From Flavobacteriaceae bacterium NBU2977 (GTDB taxonomy: Bacteria > Bacteroidota > Bacteroidia > Flavobacteriales > Flavobacteriaceae), in NCBI GenBank assembly GCA_019931105.1, contig JAIOUW010000001.1:1798001-1862000 (forward strand): a stretch of DNA of 64,000 nt, given 5' to 3'. This document shows, piece after piece, positions 41,794 to 51,086 of this stretch. Every line of letters begins with the position of its first letter. Within the stretch, counting starts at the first letter, position 1. The position numbers were made by a program, and so were the translations under genes. The notes below the pieces were generated by a model that ran no database searches, was not told the DNA's origin, and was given only the letters and a program-made list of their open reading frames with translations.

Positions 41794-44700
41794 TTGAAAA
41801 TTATCGGTATTCCTAAACATTTTGCATTTATCGCCTTATCGCTCTTTCTCACGGGTTGCGCAACGTATCATTCTAAATACGCAGATGATTCGGGCCGTAA
41901 AGATATTCTCGTCAACAAGAAAGTTTCGCATACCTTTTATTTGATCGGCGATGCCGGGCTTTCGCCAATGGGAGATATGAATAACGCACTCAAATTGTTC
42001 AAGAATAGACTCGATAGGGCCGATAAGAACAGTACGGCGATTTTTCTTGGTGATAACATTTATCCTGCAGGACTACCAGACCCAAAAGATTCTACAATAG
42101 CTTATATAGAGGCCAAGAACCATCTTGATGCGCAAATAAACACTTTGAATGATTTCAAAGGGCATCCCTTTTTTATACCTGGCAATCATGATTGGTATAC
42201 CGAGGGTCTTGTAGGTCTGGAGCGTGAACAAAAATACATTCAAAAGGCCTTGAACAATAAAAAAGCCTTTTTTCCTGAGAACGGTTGCCCGATCGAGACG
42301 ATTGATGTCAATGACAAGGTAGCTATCATAGTACTCGACACCGAATGGTATCTGACCAACTGGAATAAAAGGCCCGACATCAATGACAAATGTGAAATTA
42401 AAAGTAGAGAGAAATTCTTTGAGGAAATTGAAAGTGAGATTAAAAAGAATGCCGATAAAACTACAATTTTGGCAATGCACCATCCTATGTTCTCTTACGG
42501 GCCGCATGGGGGGCAATACTCCCTCAAGCGGCATTTATATCCAAAAGGGAAATTTGGGCCACTTCCAGTTCTGGGCACTTTTATCAATGTGTTGCGCCGT
42601 ACCGCCGGAGCCTCGATAGCAGATGAACAGAACAAAAGATATAGAGAACTTAAAAAACGGCTCGTTACACTGGCACAATATTCCGATAAGGTTATTATGG
42701 TTTCAGGGCATGAGCATACCTTGCAATACATTGTTGAAAAAAGTACCTACCAAATCGTTAGCGGTTCTGGGGCAAAAAAAGGTACTGCCCGACTTTTGAA
42801 CGGCAGTAAGTTCGTTACTGGAAGAATGGGTTATGCCGTTCTTCATGTTTATGAAGACGGGTCTTCTACAGTGCGTTTCTATGGGGTGGGAGATAATGGC
42901 GAAGAAGAATTTTTATATGCGTCCAATGTGTTGGCTCCTACAAGGGTAATAAACGAGAACAGGTATGCCGAAGATTTTCCAATGGAAGCGACCGCAGCCG
43001 TTTATACTCCCGAAGAAATAGATAAAAACAAATTTTTTAAAAGCTTATGGGGTGAACGCTATCGAAAATATTATGGTACCCCGGTAACTGTGCCAACAGT
43101 GAATCTCGACACGCTTTTTGGTGGGCTGGCACCTGTTAGAAAAGGTGGTGGACATCAGTCAAAATCACTTCGATTAAGGCACAAAGATGGCAAGGAATAT
43201 GTAATGCGGGCCATTCGAAAAGTTTCTGAATTATACTTACAGTCGATGGTTTTTCCCGACCAGTATTTGATGGACGAACTTCAAGACAGTTATCTGCAAA
43301 CGTTCTTGCTTGATTTTTATACGGGGGCGCATCCATATGCTCCTTTTGCCATGGGCAGACTTTCTGATGCCGCGGGTATCTATCACACCAACCCTGTTTT
43401 ATACTACGTACCTAAACAACCGGCGTTAGAAGATTTTAATAACGACTTTGGTGACGAGCTCTATATGATAGAGGAGCATACAGGCGACGGTCACGGTAAT
43501 CTGGCCAGTTTTGGTTACAGCGATAAATTGATAAGTACCGATGATATGCTCGATAGACTTAGAGATGATGAAAAGTATGAGGTAGATTCGAAAATGTACC
43601 TTCGTGCGCGTTTATTCGATATGGTCGTTGGTGATTGGGATCGTCACGTAGACCAATGGCGATGGGCCGAATTCAAGAAAAAGAATTCCAATAAGAGAAT
43701 CTATCGGCCTGTTCCTAGAGATCGCGACCAAGCATTTTCGAACATGGGCGATGGGTTTGTTATGGCCTTGGCGACCCGCATGATACCGGGGTTGCGTTTG
43801 ATGGAAGGTTTTAATGATAACATCCGAAGTGTGGAAGGCTTCAATTCCTCGCCGAAGACCTATGTTCTCGATGTGGCCTTGTTGAATGCAACGAAACGGG
43901 AGGATTGGTCGAAAGAAGCAAAATTCCTTCGAGAAAGTTTGACCCGTGATGTTATCGATGAGGCCTTTGAGAGTTTTCCCAAAGAAGTTCGCGACAAAAC
44001 GGTCGATGAAATAAAAAGAGTACTATTATCCAGATTGGCAAGTATCGAAAGTACGGCACTTGAATATTACGGCATAATCAAAAAATATGCGGTAGTTTCA
44101 GGAACCGATAAAGACGACTGGTTCGAAATTGAAAACAAAGATGGTGCAGTTGAGGTAAGTGGCTACCGTATTATTGATGGTGAGCGAAAAAAAAGGTTCT
44201 TCAATGGAGAATTCAGAGAAGATGAAACCAAGGAGATCTGGGTATATGGGTTAGATGACGATGACCGTTTTGTGGTATCGGGCAAAAAGGATAATCGCAT
44301 AAAGGTTCGACTAATTGGCGGACAGAACAATGATATTTATGAGGTAAGTGGAAGGGGTAACACTTTTGTCTATGATTATAAATCGAAAAAGAATACCTTA
44401 AAGAATGTTGTGGGTGCAAAGGTCAGGCTTACAGATAATTACGACGTAAATACATATCGGCCTACACGATTTAGAAGCAGTGCCAATCAAATTCTTCCGA
44501 AGATTGGCTTTAATCCTGATGACGGATTTAACTTCGGCGTTGCAAATACTTATACTTTTAATGGGTTTCGACAAAATCCGTTCACGCAGCGGCATAGCCT
44601 CGATGCATCTTATTATTTTGCCACCAGTGGATTTGATTTGCAATATTCCGGGGAGTTCGCCAACATTACTGATAAAGCTAATTTTCAACTTGAAGCGAAG

Positions 44701-45516
44701 TTTACAAGTCCGAATTATGCCATCAACTTCTTCGGTTTGGGGAATGATTCCGAGAACCCTGAAGATGAGCTCGAAATGGATTATAATAGGGTACGATTTC
44801 AGACGATCAGATTTTCTCCATCTTTGGTATGGAGGGGTCAATTGGAAAGCAAGGTTAGGGCAGGCATTTCTTATGAGGCGATTACCGTAGAGGAGACCGC
44901 AAACCGGTTCATAAATACGTTCTATGTGGCCAACAATGAAGATAGTAGCAAAAGTTTTTTAGGGATAGATGGGCAATATTCCTATTCAAATACCGATAAT
45001 ACTGCCTTTCCGACAATGGGCATGGCCACTTCGTTACATATCGGGTATAAGACGGCGATAGGTAACGGTGGAAGTTTTGGATATATCATACCTAGCCTGT
45101 CTTTTGAATACAAGTTGGTACCCAATGGCAAACTTGTATTGGCAACAAAATGGAAGGCCCATTTCAATATCGGCAATGGGTACGAATTTTATCAGGCTGC
45201 AAGTATTGGGGGGGTAGACGGACTTCGCGGATTTCGAAATCAACGATTTACAGGTAAAAAATCGTACTATCAGAATACCGATATTAGGTGGAGCATGGGT
45301 AAGGGAAGAACAGGTATTTTGCCAATATCATATGGTCTCTATGGAGGATTCGATTATGGCCGCGTTTGGTTGGCAGATGACTTTTCAAAAGTCTGGCATA
45401 CCTCATATGGTGGCGGTTTTTTCTTGAATACTGCTGATATAATCACGGCTAGAATAGCACTTTTCAACAGTATTGACGGAATTAGGTTTTCTTTCGGTCT
45501 AGGCTTTGGGTTTTAG
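41794..45516 (+). CDS. Lipoprotein with metallophosphatase, kinase-like and Omp85 barrel segments
   Basis: 1240 residues. The start is TTG at 41794; no ATG precedes the lipobox (LFLTGC), so the non-ATG start seems real. Residues 45-330 form a purple-acid-phosphatase-like domain: GDA at 52-54, GDNIY at 86-90, GNHD at 130-133, HHP at 229-231 and GHEH at 305-308. Residues 450-760 show kinase-like spacing: a GKEYVMRAIRK strand (466-476), a hinge-like ELYMIEE (555-561), VGDWDRH (612-618) as a catalytic loop, and PRDRDQAF (641-648) as a metal loop. From about 900 on there is a beta barrel ending FSFGLGFGF, with the Omp85 RGF motif at 1145-1147. It is divergent from the HD/DUF5706 gene, with a gap of only 39 bases. 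Activity is unknown. Confidence 0.85.
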   Translation: MKIIGIPKHFAFIALSLFLTGCATYHSKYADDSGRKDILVNKKVSHTFYLIGDAGLSPMGDMNNALKLFKNRLDRADKNSTAIFLGDNIYPAGLPDPKDSTIAYIEAKNHLDAQINTLNDFKGHPFFIPGNHDWYTEGLVGLEREQKYIQKALNNKKAFFPENGCPIETIDVNDKVAIIVLDTEWYLTNWNKRPDINDKCEIKSREKFFEEIESEIKKNADKTTILAMHHPMFSYGPHGGQYSLKRHLYPKGKFGPLPVLGTFINVLRRTAGASIADEQNKRYRELKKRLVTLAQYSDKVIMVSGHEHTLQYIVEKSTYQIVSGSGAKKGTARLLNGSKFVTGRMGYAVLHVYEDGSSTVRFYGVGDNGEEEFLYASNVLAPTRVINENRYAEDFPMEATAAVYTPEEIDKNKFFKSLWGERYRKYYGTPVTVPTVNLDTLFGGLAPVRKGGGHQSKSLRLRHKDGKEYVMRAIRKVSELYLQSMVFPDQYLMDELQDSYLQTFLLDFYTGAHPYAPFAMGRLSDAAGIYHTNPVLYYVPKQPALEDFNNDFGDELYMIEEHTGDGHGNLASFGYSDKLISTDDMLDRLRDDEKYEVDSKMYLRARLFDMVVGDWDRHVDQWRWAEFKKKNSNKRIYRPVPRDRDQAFSNMGDGFVMALATRMIPGLRLMEGFNDNIRSVEGFNSSPKTYVLDVALLNATKREDWSKEAKFLRESLTRDVIDEAFESFPKEVRDKTVDEIKRVLLSRLASIESTALEYYGIIKKYAVVSGTDKDDWFEIENKDGAVEVSGYRIIDGERKKRFFNGEFREDETKEIWVYGLDDDDRFVVSGKKDNRIKVRLIGGQNNDIYEVSGRGNTFVYDYKSKKNTLKNVVGAKVRLTDNYDVNTYRPTRFRSSANQILPKIGFNPDDGFNFGVANTYTFNGFRQNPFTQRHSLDASYYFATSGFDLQYSGEFANITDKANFQLEAKFTSPNYAINFFGLGNDSENPEDELEMDYNRVRFQTIRFSPSLVWRGQLESKVRAGISYEAITVEETANRFINTFYVANNEDSSKSFLGIDGQYSYSNTDNTAFPTMGMATSLHIGYKTAIGNGGSFGYIIPSLSFEYKLVPNGKLVLATKWKAHFNIGNGYEFYQAASIGGVDGLRGFRNQRFTGKKSYYQNTDIRWSMGKGRTGILPISYGLYGGFDYGRVWLADDFSKVWHTSYGGGFFLNTADIITARIALFNSIDGIRFSFGLGFGF

Positions 45517-45547
45517 CAAAACCCAAAACAAGTTGGTCATGGCCGAA

Positions 45548-46414
45548 TTACCTCTTGAAGTTGTACGAATATAGATTTCTCCCAAGCTTATGTTGCTCCT
45601 CATCTGAAAGAAATAAAGAGGTATTGTCCTTAAAGCAAACTGATTCAAGCTGCGTACGCACGTCCAGATCGATTTCCCTCGATTTGACCTTTGTAAAATC
45701 ATCAGTGGCAAGATCAAAGTTCGAAAGTGACCATAGTTTGCCATACCCTAGCAAGACGATATCTTTGCCATTTGGCGAAATGTCGGCCGAAGTAACTTGA
45801 CAGGTATCCCAATCGCCGCATGTTTTTATCCTTCCCAACAACTTTGCCTTATAATCGCCAGGTCTATCAGGTACCTTGTATATCATTGCCTCACCCGTAA
45901 ACGGATTGGCACGATTTTTTGTTATGATATATAAATGCGAACCGTGATGAAAGAACGCTTCCGCATCAAAGAGTTTTCTGTGCCGTCCGGGGGGGAAACC
46001 TTCTTGCTCGGGATAATTGAATTTTATTTGTTGGGCCCTTATTTTTTTTCCGCTTTTCGAATTAGGGTTCGGTAGTTTATAAATGACCAGATTTTTTCTG
46101 TCATTATCGTTGTTGCCGAAGTCGCCGATATATAGATTGCCCTTTTTGTCGGTGGTCAAATCTTCCCAGTCATGGTTCTTGGCGTTCTTGACTTCAAGTT
46201 CTTTCATTATGTTTCCCTTGAAATCGACGTTGTAAATAATATCCTTGTTGCCGTTGTCTTCGACCAACCATAACGACCCCGATTCTGGATAATAGGCGAT
46301 GCCGGAGTTTTCTTTCAGCGCATTGGGTAGTCTGGCAATGAAATCTAACTTACCGAAATTACCGCAACCCGAGGCTATATAAAAAAGAAGGAAAAACCAT
46401 GAAGTTTTGAACAT
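45548..46414 (-). CDS. Putative beta-propeller lipoprotein of unknown function
   Basis: 288 residues with lipoprotein signal FFLLFYIASGC (Cys17). The mature chain has repeated strand-turn units typical of a propeller: NSGIAYYPESGSLWLVEDNG, DLTTDKKGNLYIGDFGNN, HHGSHLYIITKNR, ISPNGKDIVLLGYGKLW, TSLFLSDEEQHKLG. It may relate to the SdiA-regulated or phytase-like propeller families, but I cannot confirm this. It lies three bases downstream of the vanadium-haloperoxidase-like gene and is surely cotranscribed with it. It is convergent with the large lipoprotein gene at 41794. Confidence 0.82.
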   Translation of the reverse strand: MFKTSWFFLLFYIASGCGNFGKLDFIARLPNALKENSGIAYYPESGSLWLVEDNGNKDIIYNVDFKGNIMKELEVKNAKNHDWEDLTTDKKGNLYIGDFGNNDNDRKNLVIYKLPNPNSKSGKKIRAQQIKFNYPEQEGFPPGRHRKLFDAEAFFHHGSHLYIITKNRANPFTGEAMIYKVPDRPGDYKAKLLGRIKTCGDWDTCQVTSADISPNGKDIVLLGYGKLWSLSNFDLATDDFTKVKSREIDLDVRTQLESVCFKDNTSLFLSDEEQHKLGRNLYSYNFKR

Positions 46415-46417
46415 AGG

Positions 46418-47773
46418 TTATGGGTTGGAGGCCATATGCGAATCTCTGGTCATCTTCAAGTTGTCGATAACAAATTTGCCGAGATCTCTACCTTGTTTTA
46501 CCCCTACCTCAATGGCCATTCGGTAGTGTATGCCACCATACATTCTACTGATGGCCGCCTCGTCTGCTGCTTCCCTAAAAGAATTGAAGCTGCGTACTGG
46601 TAAGCCATAAGCTACCTCGGTATCGTCGTCGAAATAAAAATTATCGCCGAAAATATCGGTCAATGCGGTTGCGGCGGCACCCGAAACAACAGAGTGGCCG
46701 CTCGTGTACTCGGGAAATGGAGGAGTTTGAAGTACAGGTTGCCAATTCTCGTCGATATGTTGATTGATCAACGTTTCGGGCCGGATCAAATTGCTTCGGT
46801 ATTTTTCGTCCCAACAGCTAATGAAGGCATCGGCAATGGCGATTGACGTTTTTGTATAGGCATATACGGTTTTGGCGAAATCGCTATTGGTCTTTCTGCT
46901 AGCGATTTTTGCGATACCGATCCAATGTGCACCGGGGCTGATTTTTTTTGTGGCGAACATCAGATGCCCCCGGGTTACCGAAACATATGGATTGCAGTCC
47001 CAGAACTGCGCTATTTGTATTTCTTCAGAGTCGTCACCTTCTTTCTCGATCTTTTTGCCGACATCGTACACTTCTTTTAGTTCTTTATAGAACGCCGATT
47101 CTTTTTCGAGGGAAAATGGGTAGGGGGGAGCTGGCTTGAACTGGTTTGCCGAGTCGATAACGAATGGCCGTATCTTGTTCCAATGGGGTTCAATGGCCTC
47201 GATATAGGCAGGTGGTGTAGGTTGCCACCTAGTAGGGTCGTCGGTATCGACCGTGAACTTGGGCATGGTACGGGTCTGGGGGTAATTGTCCTTGTTCATC
47301 CATGCTCCGACAAAATCGGCGACCTGCAATCCATAGTCTTTTGAATCGTTGAAGAGTTCAGGGTTTTTTCCTTGCCATATTCCATAAAGACTGTCCCTAA
47401 AAGTTTCCAAGCGTTTTTCTGAGAAAATCAGTCTCTTGCTAAGTTCTAAATGCGCGACCATTGCGGCAACATCATAATTGACGGTCTTCGTGGAATCGGG
47501 TTTCGGTATGGCGCCCAATTGCCCTACTTGGCCTTCCAAAGAAAGGTATTCATCGTTGTTCAGGGCCATGATTTCATAGGCGGCGATATTAGGGTAGGCA
47601 AAAATGCGACTGGCCACTGGAGGAGAAAAAATATCGTGGATCATGATTTCCACAACTTTATCGACGGATCTATGCAACTGTTCAGGGGTAACTTCTATCG
47701 CCTCGGTCTTAGTTTCTGTCGCACAGGAACCTATGAGGATTGATACAGATGCTAGGATAAAAATCTTTTTCAT
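46418..47773 (-). CDS. Vanadium-dependent haloperoxidase / PAP2-type acid phosphatase lipoprotein
   Basis: A 451-residue exported lipoprotein (SILIGSC, Cys17). The acid-phosphatase/haloperoxidase active site is visible: an Arg block NLIRPETLINQ, PEYTSGHS with H360, and GGIHYR with H416, the residue that would bind vanadate covalently or attack phosphate. Bacterial members may halogenate organic compounds, which is common in marine flavobacteria, or act as phosphatases; sequence alone does not decide. A propeller lipoprotein gene follows three bases after it. The two probably act together at the cell surface or periplasm. Confidence 0.87.
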   Translation of the reverse strand: MKKIFILASVSILIGSCATETKTEAIEVTPEQLHRSVDKVVEIMIHDIFSPPVASRIFAYPNIAAYEIMALNNDEYLSLEGQVGQLGAIPKPDSTKTVNYDVAAMVAHLELSKRLIFSEKRLETFRDSLYGIWQGKNPELFNDSKDYGLQVADFVGAWMNKDNYPQTRTMPKFTVDTDDPTRWQPTPPAYIEAIEPHWNKIRPFVIDSANQFKPAPPYPFSLEKESAFYKELKEVYDVGKKIEKEGDDSEEIQIAQFWDCNPYVSVTRGHLMFATKKISPGAHWIGIAKIASRKTNSDFAKTVYAYTKTSIAIADAFISCWDEKYRSNLIRPETLINQHIDENWQPVLQTPPFPEYTSGHSVVSGAAATALTDIFGDNFYFDDDTEVAYGLPVRSFNSFREAADEAAISRMYGGIHYRMAIEVGVKQGRDLGKFVIDNLKMTRDSHMASNP

Positions 47774-48043
47774 GGCCTTTTAATTTATACCTTTTAAATG
47801 AAGCTCGGGCATAATTTCCGCGCCTACAAATTTACGTCTATTTTCTGCCTTTTTCAAGGGCTTCGCCGCTATAATCATGAACCGGTATTTTTCATCGGTT
47901 ACGATATTGAATTATCGATGCCGATTCTTTTCTGTTTTTTTAGTACAATTTCCTTAATTTATATGTTAGAAAAATGGCATTAAATCTTAATATTCATAAA
48001 TAATCCGATATATTTATTGGCCAATAACCAAACCTCAATAACT
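47774..48043. other. Divergent intergenic region
   Basis: 270 bases between the haloperoxidase-like gene and the symporter gene. It is AT-rich near its right end. A TTG at 48017 could extend the symporter frame by nine codons, but I prefer the ATG at 48044. I see no other gene or strong hairpin. Confidence 0.4.
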
Positions 48044-49693
48044 ATGTTGGGAATCCTTTCTTTTGTAGGCTTTACCTTGATGGTAGCCATAATTTCTTAT
48101 TTCGCTACCAGAAAAACCGATGAAAACTCTTCTGATGGGTATTTTTTAGGGGGAAGAAGCCTGACTGCCGGTGTTATTGCCGGATCACTATTATTGACCA
48201 ATCTTTCGACTGAACAAATTGTAGGGCTTAACGGAAGTGCATACAAGGATGGACTTTCTGTAATGGCTTGGGAAACTCTGGCGGCAATAACCATGGTGGT
48301 CACCGCCATATTTTTGTTGCCCAGGTATCTAAAAGGAGGATTGACCACGGTACCCCAATTTTTGGCGGGTAGGTTTGATATTACTACAAAAACCATTACT
48401 TCGGGCTTGTTTCTGACAGGATATGTGGTGGTGCTACTGCCCGTAATCCTGTTTTCCGGAGCCAAAGCGATCAGTGGCATGTTCGATGTTCCGAATCTTT
48501 TGGGCGTTTCCGAGAGCTCCGCATTGGTCATTTGTGTCTGGGGAATTGGAATTATTGGTTCCATATATGCCGTTTTTGGCGGATTGAAGGCCGTGGCGGT
48601 TTCCGATTCCATTAATGCCATAGGTCTATTGATCGGAGGGGTATTGATACCTGTATTTGGTTTAATGGCCATCGGTGACGGAAGCGTTATAGGTGGTTTG
48701 GACACTTTAATAGCGGCAAATCCAGAGCGTTTTGACTCGACGGGCGAATACTGGCAAGAAGTGCCTTTTGCCACAATTTTTACCGGTATGATGCTCGTAC
48801 AGCTTTTTTATTGGGGAACAAATCAACAGATTATACAGCGGGCCCTGGGGGCAAAGAACCTTGCCGAAGGTCAAAAAGGATTGTTGCTGGCCTCGTTCAT
48901 TAAAATACTTGGGCCACTTATTTTGGTGCTTCCCGGTATGATCGCCTATCATTATTTCAGTGGTAGTATCGATTCTAATTCGGCCTATGGCGAACTCGTA
49001 AGGGAAGTATTGCCAAAGCCTTTGGTAGGCTTTTTTGCGGCCGTGCTTTTCGGGGCAATTTTGAGCTCGTTCAATAGTGTGTTGAACAGTTCGGTCACCC
49101 TTTTTGGTCTTGATATATACAAACAGCACATTAATAAGGACGCTTCCGAAAGAACCGTTGTCAAATATGGGAAAATATTTGGGGTTTGCCTGGCACTTGC
49201 GGCCATGTTCATTGCTCCCGTGATTGACAGCGCAGGAAGTATTTTTGATTATTTACAGGAAGTCAACGGAATTTATAATATTCCCATATTGACCATTATA
49301 GTGGTGGGATACTTGACCAAAAGAGTGCCAGCCATCGCCGCAAAAATTGCCATATTCTTAGGTTCGGGACTCTATATTTTGAGCCAGTTCTTTATCGGTC
49401 CCAATAGAGTGGAAAAAGCATTGCAGGCAGCCAGGGAGTCCGGAATTACCGATGAGACGGCTTTACGAATGGTAGAGGCAGAGGCCTATCCCCATTTTCT
49501 TCATGTAATGGCCATTCTCTTTTTGTTGAATGTCGCTATAATGCTTATTATCGGCAAGATTCGACCGAGGGAAACCCCTTATGTACAAGAATATACCAAA
49601 CAGGTCTCCATAGAGCCTTATAAATATACCAAGCAGGTCGGTATCGTGGTCTGTCTGATCGTAGTGGCTATTTATATTTACTTTGCGAAGTGA
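48044..49693 (+). CDS. SSS-family sodium/sugar symporter (YidK/SGLT-like)
   Basis: 549 residues from the ATG at 48044 (MLGILSFVGFTLMVAIISYF), which matches the start of YidK-type symporters. About fourteen helices. Family signatures are DGYFLGGRSLTAGVIAGSLL, LTNLSTEQIVGLNGSAYKDG, FYWGTNQQIIQRALGAKNL and AAVLFGAILSSFNSVLNSS. SGLT-like members take up hexoses, pentoses or inositol with Na+. Its convergent neighbours are xylose isomerase and xylulokinase, so xylose or a related sugar is a reasonable guess, but glucose or galactose is equally compatible. Confidence 0.92.
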   Translation: MLGILSFVGFTLMVAIISYFATRKTDENSSDGYFLGGRSLTAGVIAGSLLLTNLSTEQIVGLNGSAYKDGLSVMAWETLAAITMVVTAIFLLPRYLKGGLTTVPQFLAGRFDITTKTITSGLFLTGYVVVLLPVILFSGAKAISGMFDVPNLLGVSESSALVICVWGIGIIGSIYAVFGGLKAVAVSDSINAIGLLIGGVLIPVFGLMAIGDGSVIGGLDTLIAANPERFDSTGEYWQEVPFATIFTGMMLVQLFYWGTNQQIIQRALGAKNLAEGQKGLLLASFIKILGPLILVLPGMIAYHYFSGSIDSNSAYGELVREVLPKPLVGFFAAVLFGAILSSFNSVLNSSVTLFGLDIYKQHINKDASERTVVKYGKIFGVCLALAAMFIAPVIDSAGSIFDYLQEVNGIYNIPILTIIVVGYLTKRVPAIAAKIAIFLGSGLYILSQFFIGPNRVEKALQAARESGITDETALRMVEAEAYPHFLHVMAILFLLNVAIMLIIGKIRPRETPYVQEYTKQVSIEPYKYTKQVGIVVCLIVVAIYIYFAK

Positions 49694-49698
49694 TTATT

Positions 49699-49755
49699 TG
49701 TCATTCCGAGGAACGAGGAATCTAACTTGGGACTCCTTCGTTCCTTGCAGTGACA
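49699..49755. terminator. Inverted-repeat element acting as likely bidirectional terminator
   Basis: TGTCATTCCGAGGAACGAGG and its imperfect complement (49731-49755, ending TGCAGTGACA) form a long stem, followed by TTTTTT. It fills the 66-base gap between the convergent symporter and xylA genes. The ends match the TGTCATT repeat family at 4399, 12255 and 14837, so a dispersed repeat appears to have been put to use as a terminator. Confidence 0.75.
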
Positions 49756-49759
49756 TTTT

Positions 49760-51085
49760 TTAGATATACTGGTTCACAATATTCTCGAACAATTCTTGTT
49801 TACCACTTTGCAGTTCAAGTTCTCCATTATCCTTGGCGATTTCGTAAAGATCTTTAAAATCGAGCTTCCCATTTTCGAAATCCTTTCCTTTTCCCGAATC
49901 GAACGAACTATAGCGTTTTTTGCGCAGTTCCGTATATTGAGAGGATGAAATAATCTTGTCGGCCGTAATCAGTGCCCTGGCGAACGTATCGGCCCCGCCG
50001 ATATGGGCATGGAAGACATCTTCCATGTCAGTGGAATTCCTTCTGATTTTCGCGTCGAAATTCACACCGCCGCCTTGCAGCCCTCCACTTTGTAAGAAGA
50101 CCAACATGGCCTCGGTCAATTCAGTGATATTGTTCGGAAATTGATCGGTATCCCATCCATTTTGATAGTCTCCACGGTTGGCATCGACACTGCCCAACAT
50201 ACCATGAACGGCCGCCATTTCGAGTTCATGTTGGAAAGTATGGCTGGCCAATGTGGCATGGTTGACCTCGATGTTCAGTTTAAAATCGTCTTGCAGGCCA
50301 TGTTGGTGCAAAAACCCGACCACTGTGGCCGCATCGAAATCATATTGGTGTTTCATGGGTTCCATTGGCTTTGGTTCTATGAAGAAAGTGCCTTTAAAAC
50401 CCTGACTGCGCGCATAGTCCCTCGCCATTCCCAAAAACCTTCCCATATGGTCCAATTCACGTTTCATATCGGTGTTCAACAATGACATATAACCTTCGCG
50501 TCCGCCCCAGAAAACATAATTTTCGCCGCCAAGTGCTATGGTGGCGTCCAAGGCCAGTTTTATTTGTCCGCCGGCACGGGCCAATACATTAAAATCAGGA
50601 TTGGTAGAAGCTCCGTTCATATATCGGGGATTTGAAAAGCAATTGGCCGTGCCCCACAAAAGCTTAACGCCTGATTCTGCCTTTTTACCCTTGATATAAT
50701 CGACGATAGCGGCCAATCTTTTTTCCGATTCAGTAAAAGTTGAAGCCTCCTGAACCAAATCGAAATCATGGAAACAGAAATAATCGAATCCCATTTTCGT
50801 GATGAACTCGAACGCGGCATCGGCTTTTTGCTTTGCGGCATCAAGTGCATCCGAAGGCTGGTCCCACGGAAAATTTTGGGTTCCTGGTCCGAATGGGTCG
50901 GCACCTTGTCCGCAGAAGGTATGCCAGTAGGCTATCGCGAACTTAAAATGTTCGCGCATGGTCTTTCCGGCCACAATTTGGTCGGGATTATAATATTTAA
51001 AAGCCAAAGGGTTATCGGACTCCCTGCCTTCAAACTTTATCTCGCCGATTCCCTTAAAATATTCTTTGTTTCCTAATAATGCCAT
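49760..51085 (-). CDS. xylA: Xylose isomerase
   Basis: 441 residues, the class II length. It interconverts D-xylose and D-xylulose in the cytoplasm with two divalent metals. Visible motifs: [14 protein letters not shown], the catalytic His in [27 protein letters not shown], the metal Glu in [15 protein letters not shown], and [15 protein letters not shown]. It is encoded one base downstream of xylulokinase, so the two form a tight xylBA operon. It is convergent with the sodium/sugar symporter. All key residues I can check are present. Confidence 0.96.
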   Translation of the reverse strand: MALLGNKEYFKGIGEIKFEGRESDNPLAFKYYNPDQIVAGKTMREHFKFAIAYWHTFCGQGADPFGPGTQNFPWDQPSDALDAAKQKADAAFEFITKMGFDYFCFHDFDLVQEASTFTESEKRLAAIVDYIKGKKAESGVKLLWGTANCFSNPRYMNGASTNPDFNVLARAGGQIKLALDATIALGGENYVFWGGREGYMSLLNTDMKRELDHMGRFLGMARDYARSQGFKGTFFIEPKPMEPMKHQYDFDAATVVGFLHQHGLQDDFKLNIEVNHATLASHTFQHELEMAAVHGMLGSVDANRGDYQNGWDTDQFPNNITELTEAMLVFLQSGGLQGGGVNFDAKIRRNSTDMEDVFHAHIGGADTFARALITADKIISSSQYTELRKKRYSSFDSGKGKDFENGKLDFKDLYEIAKDNGELELQSGKQELFENIVNQYI

Positions 51086-51086
51086 G

